Source of the DNA: Hamiltosporidium tvaerminnensis
Taxonomy: Eukaryota > Microsporidia > Dubosqiidae
Direction: 5' to 3'
Assembly: GCA_022605425.2 (NCBI GenBank)
Contig: CM061249.1
Coordinates: 434,001-498,000 of the forward strand
Length of the DNA: 64,000 nucleotides
Each line of letters starts with the position of its first letter. Position 1 is the first letter of the stretch. This document shows positions 57,711 through 64,000 of this stretch, one piece after another. A model generated the notes under the pieces. The model had not been told where the DNA came from. It saw only the letters and a list, made by a program, of their open reading frames with translations, and made no database searches. A program made the translations under genes and the position numbers.

Positions 57711-58423
57711 TCTTAACACCAAATAACCCTTACATTCCAATATATAATTACTCATTTATAACAGAACAATCTACTGGTCCTACATATATTCCTAATACAT
57801 ATCCTACTGTTATAGTAATAGAAGGTATTTACGCTTATCAAGTATTATCTCCTATTCATTTTAATACAGACTTGTTAAATCCTTATTGTAAGAATAACAC
57901 TGTAACTTACATACCTAACAAGTATAAAACTCTTTATTCTTTTCACTCTTCAAATAATAAGAATGGGTTATTTACTAGGAATTTAAACTTTGAAAATTTA
58001 TTAAAATCCATGGGAATAAAGGGTGATAAAAATAGTAATGATAACATCCCTTTAAATAACAATGATGGTAATAACACCCCTTTAAACATACTACATACAA
58101 ATAACACCCCCCTTCATAAATTTTCAAATTTAAAAATATTAAATATTCGCCTTTCTATTTGTAAAAGTAAAGCCTTATCTATAAGAATAACTCGCGATAC
58201 ACTTTATTATAATAAGCTTTATTCTTATTCTTTACACCAATTCAATACACAGGTATGGCCATCTACACTTAAATATATTAATAGTACAGTTTATACTGAT
58301 AATATTAAAATTATACACGGTTCATTTAATAAGAGATGTGAATATCTTATTAAAGGATTGGTAGATTACTTTGATGATAATAAATCTAATAATAGTAGTA
58401 AGAATAGTAATAATATATTTTAA
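57701..58423 (+). CDS. Uridine kinase, C-terminal segment
   Basis: Continuation in a new frame: NNPYIPIYNYSFITEQ (family VP-YDY--HSR), VIVIEGIYAYQ (family V--EGI-AF), then LNIRLSICKSKALSIRITRDT (family R-----RD lid region) and a C-terminal TVYTDNIKIIHG. A second low-complexity insertion (about 58010-58115) again contains the 30-bp repeat, but on the opposite strand, giving NTPL instead of KGVN. The product ends in an Asn/Ser-rich tail at 58423. With the N-terminal segment the whole would be about 413 residues, twice the usual 200-260, owing to the two insertions. Confidence 0.8.
   Translation, partial: NPLVLTPNNPYIPIYNYSFITEQSTGPTYIPNTYPTVIVIEGIYAYQVLSPIHFNTDLLNPYCKNNTVTYIPNKYKTLYSFHSSNNKNGLFTRNLNFENLLKSMGIKGDKNSNDNIPLNNNDGNNTPLNILHTNNTPLHKFSNLKILNIRLSICKSKALSIRITRDTLYYNKLYSYSLHQFNTQVWPSTLKYINSTVYTDNIKIIHGSFNKRCEYLIKGLVDYFDDNKSNNSSKNSNNIF
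58039..58114 (-). repeat. 30-bp tandem repeat, inverted orientation
   Basis: Two to three units at 30-bp spacing of AATAACA-CCCTTTAAA, the reverse complement of the AAGGGTGTTA core at 57420-57651. Read in the gene they give NTPLN. One short sense-orientation unit (AATAAAGGGTGATAAA) sits just before them at about 58015. Confidence 0.75.
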
Positions 58424-58577
58424 TTGCAATAAACAATTAGTAGTTAGTAAACACATATATAATCAAGAAAGTGTTACTGTTCTACCTTCTCATGATATGT
58501 ACTGTAAGTCGCTTGTAAGTTGTACGGGAGAATGCATATTTGAAAGTAATAACGATATGACACTCTATGATGAGTAA
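58424..58577 (+). other. Open, protein-like segment after uridine kinase
   Basis: In the +1 frame relative to the uridine kinase end, about 50 codons stay open with higher GC and protein-like content (NQESVTVLPSHDMYCKSLVS ... MTLYDE, stop at 58577). It could be the true C-terminus reached by another indel, or a separate small exon or gene remnant. Not recognised. Confidence 0.3.
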
Positions 58578-59934
58578 AAAAATTTACGTTTTTTTTTAGT
58601 TTTTTTAGTAAATTTTAAACATTATTTACGGTAAAATTTGAAAATTTTATTCATTATTAATAATATTTTGTTTCTGTTTATTTTCAGAAGTTTGTAAATT
58701 TGGTGTTTTTAAATATTAAAATATATTATTTGGAAGTTAATGAGTGTTTAAAATCAAAATGTAATTTTTAAAAATTATTTAGAAACGATAAATTCAATAT
58801 ATTTCTATCGTTTTTTCGGTTCTAAGAGAAACCCTGATTTAAATACTTTTTTTGTTTCTGTTTTATCTATAAGAAGATCTCCAAAATCTTATTGGTGTGA
58901 TATATACTAGAATAGAAGAAAAAATATTGTATTGTCTCAAATGATTACATGAATAATGAAATTAGGGAGAAATATTTTAAATTCATAATTACTTTTCTTT
59001 TTTTCACTATCAAATCAAAAAAAATATTTTTTAATCTCTCTATATAGAGTAAAGTTCGGAAATTTTCTATTATGTTTCTTGATCTTATAAACTTTGTATT
59101 GCACTTTTTCAAGAAATATTTTAATAATAAATATTTTAAATTTTCGTAAAAGACGGCAAAAAATAAAGGTTCTGAAAACAATCCCTCAACTGCTATACAA
59201 TATCTTTAGATATTTTAAAAGTAAACAATACTGCTATATTTCATGGAAAATATATAGTAGGTGAATTTACATTGGTTAAAAACTTACCTTTAAATATTAA
59301 ATTCAAGTATAATAACATGCATTTCATTAGACTTAGATAAAATTATAAAAATTTGCCTGATTCGTCTTTTTTATTGCTTAATTTCAGAAGTTTTAAAATA
59401 CTTTGAAATCCAAATAAAGATTTTTCTCATGATGGTGTTACCGGCCTATAAAAAAAATATAATTTGTGTGAAAACCAACAATAATATTAGACTTAGGCAA
59501 AAATATTTTCACATTAAACATTTTGAATGTATTTTGAAAATATTATAGCTAAATTCTATTCCTCGAGCATACTTAAAACAACATTAACTCATATTTTATT
59601 TACTATATATTATAACGAATTAGATTTAAAGTAATATATAGAGAATATAAGCGTATTTCATTAACTCTAAAAATTTATTGCAGGTTTATTTTAATAGTTT
59701 TATTTTTAAAAATGTCATATTTCCGCTTCTTTTTTCTACCAATTAATCTACACTGAATTTTCAGCTTTCAATGCTTCATTAATAGATAAGTTTTTATTTA
59801 AATATGATATTGTTCCTGTATATTTATTGTGTAAAAAAATCTAATCGAAGTTTACTAACTATTTGTGCTTAGCGTAGATGACCTTTAGATTTAGAATACT
59901 TGGTGAGAATTAAAAAAAATATTTAAAATAACCC
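58578..59934. other. Gene-free AT-rich stretch
   Basis: About 1.35 kb without a supported gene or repeat. Confidence 0.5.
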
Positions 59935-60100
59935 TTGTTTCTTTGTCAATGCCTTTTTTATGCTTACTCCGCAATACTTGCCTTGCTTTTTGTATATTAA
60001 TGTTGTACTTTTTTCTAAACATATGACTTTTACAATATCATAAATATTTTTTTAATAAAGATAGAAGCTTATAAATATTGAATTATTTATTGGTTCGTTG
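59935..60100 (-). repeat. Relic of the RLE retrotransposon RT region
   Basis: Aligns with about 48610-48740 of copy 1: CTCCGCAATAC--GCCTTGC and CTAAACATATGACTTTTACA, then ATATCATAAATAT in the same order. Highly diverged, no frame left. It lies only about 330 bp from the 3' end of copy 2 but is an older insertion. Confidence 0.65.
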
Positions 60101-60427
60101 GATAAACGTATATATTATATAAGAGCAAATATTTACTTCAGATTTTTTTTAGTTTTGAAGAATTGAAAAGACCAATCTTCTTTTCAAATTTCAAAAAATA
60201 ATCAATTTTGCTTGTAAATAAATGTAAGTGCCGTAATTTTCGGGAAGGCAGCTAAGTTTGAAGTATGTCTCTAACAAGGAGATCGTATTCCTGCTCACCA
60301 TTCCTCTGTTGTTGTAAAGTAAAGAATTGTTTTTAGAAAAATTGTCTTTATTAATTTTGTTAATGATGGCACACCCCTCCTTTTTATTTTAAAATATAAA
60401 ATAAAAATATTATATTTTGTGATATAA
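60101..60427. other. AT-rich spacer, no gene seen
   Basis: About 330 bp between the old relic and copy 2 of the retrotransposon. Nothing recognised. Confidence 0.4.
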
Positions 60428-60470
60428 ATTTATTTAATAAAATTCTGGGTTAAAATATTTTTACCATTTT

Positions 60471-61838
60471 TTATATGTTTTCTTCTACCTCTTTAACCAC
60501 TTTTGTCTCTTCTTCCAAATCCGACTCTTTATTTACGTTATTGGTCGGTTCCTCTAAAGTAGTTCCTCCTTGTGAAATAAGGGATGCTTTATTTTTTGTT
60601 TTAAAATTTTTTGCACCATCTTCCTCTCTTTTCGCTTCTTTTAAAGGGGGTGTTGGTTCCTCATGCATCTCTGCTCTCATAATAACACACATTGACGCTC
60701 TTTCCAACTCTCTTCGGCATTAGTCCTGACTCAAGTCCTCTTCGTCGATCAAGGGAAATTGTTTCGACTGTCTTCTTAAGTACTATAGACTGAATGTATG
60801 CTTCTACATTCATGGGTATTTCTAGTCTTTTAAGATGAGATTTATAGTATTTTGTCACAATACCGTCCCAGGTCATCACATAAGGGATTATCTCAACACT
60901 AAACCTATAAATAAGACCCAACTCATTGGCTAGCAGGTCATACTTCCTAAGTTTTTCAGTTTCACCATTTGAAGTGAATCTTGGGAAGTGATTCCTACTT
61001 CAATGAGTGTTATCTTATTCTTCTTCTTATCTAAAATAAATATGTCGGGTCTGTTATTCCGAATTTTAACATCAGTTTTAATTCTGGTGTCCACTCTTAT
61101 CTCTGCATACTCATTATCAAGAATTTCTTGAACTGAGTGACTCCTAATTCGTTTTGAAAACTTAAACTTATATCTATTTAAGAGAAGTAAGTGTAGGCAT
61201 CTAACCACTTCATTATGTCGTCTGGTGTAGTCATGGCCTAGCATTTTTTCGCATCGAGTGGCTAGATGATCTACAGTCTTACCAGATTTATTGCAATGTT
61301 GACACACACCATCTGCACCCCAGAATACATTTCTATCCTGGATATAGCAGAACACAGCTTCATTTCGTGGCCGAATATTCCCTCTCTTTAGCCATCTTGA
61401 AAAGTCACTAACACTTACAAGCTCATTTTTCCTTGCATTATATAACTTTGAATGGAGTTTTCGTTTTTCTATTTCGTTATATAGTTTTGCAAGTTGAGCT
61501 TCTTCTACCAACCTGTACTTTACTTTTAAGAAGCCTTTTATTAGTGCAAGGTGGGTTTTATTATTATTCTCAATCTTGAGGATTGCTGCTCGTCTAGTTG
61601 ATGTTTCTTTACTTTTTTCCAGACAATCCAAGAGTTGCAGAAGCATATGTTCGCTTCGCAACTCAACACTATGTAGACCTCTTCCAAGTTCTGTTCTAGG
61701 AAGGTATAAACGCTCTTTACATCCTGGGCGGAGATGTATCTTATTCTTTACCAACACCGCATGACCTGCATCATCTATCTTAGAGAAGTCAGCCGGTTCA
61801 AGTCGAAGTACTCCTATGTGGTAGTTGATTTACGATAT
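60471..61838 (-). pseudogene. Retrotransposon endonuclease region, copy 2
   Basis: CCHC knuckle and NRPDIFILDKKKNKITLIEV core are intact. The frame then breaks near 60950 (after GITSQDSLQ) and again near 60721, leaving the C-terminal tail in three pieces (60930-61757, 60661-60921, 60471-60707). Confidence 0.82.
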
Positions 61839-61898
61839 CGCATGTTGATTGATTGCAGAAAATAAATTTTTTGCATTTAATCTAGTGTGAAAAAGTCT

Positions 61899-63219
61899 TT
61901 AAACTCTTGATATAAGTTTACTCTGTACTTCTTCAAATGAGCTACGTGTTGGGATTTCTCTGCTATCTTCTATTATTCCTAAATATTTGTAAACACTAAC
62001 ACCTTCTAGAAGAGTAGCAGTATCTTCACAACGTGTATCATTTGTGGCTGACTTCTCTTTGTTAATCTCTAAGCCAATCACCTCTAAAAATACCTTAGCC
62101 TCGTCTGTCATAGCACTCAATGTCGAACTGTCTTTAGCAAGGAGCTTTAGATCATCAATAAACAAGAATGATTAGTAGAATGAGATTCTGCATCTGTTTG
62201 TACTGTCACTTTTGTGTATTTTTCATTAAGTTTTCGGCTTAATGGATCCATACACAACACAAATAACAAAGGTGACAGACTATCTCCTTGTAGAATCCCT
62301 CTATCAATCTTCTTGCTCATGATTTTTTAAGGCCCTACTGAAATATTGATTTTCCATTTTGATATAATTACCTTAATAAATTTCAGGATCTAATCAGGTA
62401 AATTAAGGTTTTCAATGCATTGAGTTAAATAAGCATGATCTTTTAAATCATAAGCCTTTTTAAAATCATCCATGTTGCCTTAAGATTATTTCCATACTCT
62501 TTATTTAGGGCAATATATAGTAAAGCCTGCTCTTTCGCTCCCTGCACACCTCTTACCGCCCCTAATTGGTTCTCTGCAAGCAACCTTCGCCTTTCCACTT
62601 CAATTTGAGCGACTTTCGTTACACACTTTGTCGTTAACTTGTAGAGGTAGGACATACAAGTAATTGGCCTGTAGTCAGAGCCTCTTCGTGGGATTCCTTT
62701 CGGTATCAAATAGGTAAGCCCGCAGTAAAACCAATCAGCTTGAGGTGTTCCTTCTAAACATATAACTTTCACAATATCATAAAGATATTTGTGAAGAGTT
62801 GTAAGTTTCTTAATGAAAAAATTGTAAATACCATCAATTCCAGCGGCTTTCCAATTAGGAAGCCAATTAATGATATTTATTAATTCATCAAGGAAAGGAA
62901 ACGTGGTCGGATGATTATCTGATACAAATGGAATCAAATAATCACCATACGTGACTGTGTCATCATTTTTGTTCCACATTGTAGACCAAAAACTCACAAT
63001 TTCATCACAGCAAACCACATGCTCGGATTCTACACGCTCAGATAACCCACGATAAAATCGACCCCGGAAAAGCTCAAACATACGATTCTCTTTTCGGAAT
63101 TGCTTCCTACTTTCATGCATCGTAATTTTTTTCTCGTAAACATTCAAAGATTCATTCTTCTTAACTAAAGCCTCAGAAAGATCAGTTACACTGCTTAAGT
63201 TTAAATTAAACTCTCGCAT
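61899..63219 (-). pseudogene. Retrotransposon reverse transcriptase region, copy 2
   Basis: Same RT blocks as copy 1, including YLIPKGIPRRGSDYRPITCM and FIDDLKLLAKDS. Carries the shared frameshifts plus a private TAG in the NLPDWILKF block and a private TAA at 61899-61901, so it is more decayed than copy 1. Confidence 0.82.
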
Positions 63220-63240
63220 GATTTTCTTAAGGCTCTTCGT

Positions 63241-63984
63241 TTAAGAGGTGGAGAGCTTTTCCTGCTTACGAGCCTTCTCGAGAAAATCTTTGGAAAGTAC
63301 TAACTTAGAAATTTTACTTTCTATGTTTTCCTTCCAAGCGGATCTAGGCTTTTCTTTGCGTGTTGCCTCGTTATAGCATACCTGGGCTGCCTGGATTATC
63401 CGTGCCACTGCAGTTATCGTCATCGGCACACAAGATTCAGCATACTCACCGATAATTCGATTAATAAGGTCCAAAACTTTACTGTCAACCAATTCACTTG
63501 GAAGCTTTCGAGTTCGGACCACCACTTTTCCAATTTCCTTCTCCGTGATTTCTTTGATTTTACTCAAGAATTTATCTCTCAGGTTTATGTACTCCGTGGT
63601 GTCAGTCAGGGTGCATGGCTCAGTGAGGCAAATGGCGATTCTACGTCGCTCTCTATTCTCTTCTTGCCTTATTTCCCTTTCTGCCTTATTTTGTGCGAGT
63701 TATTTAAACGCATCGATATCTATTGTGCAGCTAAATTTCTCATTATAGTACCTCAGAGTAACGGGCCAGCCATTTCTGGGCATTCTCTCAAACCTCTTTT
63801 GCACTGCTAGAATAGCAGATCTAGGCCATTCCTGCCCTACGACTGTGACAGAGTCAAGTATTGAGTGCAATACCACCAGTCGATTCCCTTCTAGAATGGC
63901 ATGTGTATTGAGGTTTGTCATGCCGTTGGCTGGTCCAAACGCAGTGGCATCGGTACCAGAAGACGAGGGTATGGTGTCAACCAA
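63241..63984 (-). pseudogene. Retrotransposon N-terminal region, copy 2 (partial)
   Basis: Matches 49166-49984 of copy 1 with the same TAA at 63700-63702 and at 63241-63243. The start codon lies outside the window. Confidence 0.7.
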
Positions 63985-64000
63985 GCAGACTAGACTATTC

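Larger units (their letters stand above)
60428..64000 (-). mobile_element. RLE-type non-LTR retrotransposon (R4/Dong-like), copy 2, cut by window end
   Basis: Same element as 46353-50113, differing at a few percent of bases; the 5' ~100 bp lie beyond the window. It repeats all five interruptions of copy 1 (TAA at 63700, 63241 and the TAA matching 47755; frameshifts near 62460 and 62160). It adds its own: a Trp codon changed to TAG near 62392, a Glu codon to TAA near 61899, a frame change near 60950, and one T lost from a T3 run near 60721. Its 3' flank is unrelated to that of copy 1. Confidence 0.88.

Overview
The window looks like a gene-poor, very AT-rich contig from a large-genome microsporidium (Hamiltosporidium- or Edhazardia-like; I cannot tell which). 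Reasons: the recognisable host genes are few, mostly intron-free and eukaryotic (GPI mannosyltransferase 3, uridine kinase, dUTPase-like, a leucine-rich-repeat protein); a CCC motif sits just upstream of several start codons, as in microsporidia; a Pol III-type tRNA-like gene is present; and thousands of bases between genes hold no coding signal. The naming of the lineage is inference.

Layout. 1-10 kb: fragments of a dispersed repeat, membrane protein A (3239-4021), and a decayed reverse transcriptase (RT) relic (7192-7740). 10-12 kb: a complete Tc1/mariner-type element with TA duplication and long, tandemly built inverted repeats, its transposase broken. 12-28.6 kb: membrane paralogues B (12289-13020), C (24388-25125) and D (27831-28562, frame-broken), plus a 792-residue leucine-rich-repeat (LRR) protein (15769-18147), separated by long empty stretches. 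28.7-30.6 kb: one copy of a ~720-bp repeat next to a second RT relic. 34.7-35.5 kb: an old retroelement relic. 36-39.7 kb: a recently broken long gene, followed by two copies of the 720-bp repeat in inverted orientation. 40.2-41.0 kb: a tail-anchored-looking protein. 41.1-50.1 kb: a 5'-truncated retroelement end, a duplicated gene scrap, an apparently intact piggyBac element, a degenerate dUTPase-like gene, and a nearly full-length non-LTR retrotransposon of the RLE (restriction-like endonuclease) type, like R4/Dong. 50.2-53.4 kb: an 18-copy heptamer array and GPI mannosyltransferase 3, split by frameshifts. 54.5-58.6 kb: a 148-bp inverted-repeat element, a tRNA-like gene, a 29-copy heptamer array, a small open reading frame and a frameshifted uridine kinase carrying 30-bp repeats. 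60.4-64 kb: a second copy of the RLE retrotransposon, running off the window.

The genes do not form operons. The theme is a microsporidian genome swollen by DNA transposons, RLE and other RT elements and simple repeats, with a young family of multi-pass membrane proteins and one LRR protein scattered on the + strand. Many conserved genes are interrupted by single frameshifts, several next to homopolymers, so either recent gene decay or assembly indels must be considered before calling them dead.
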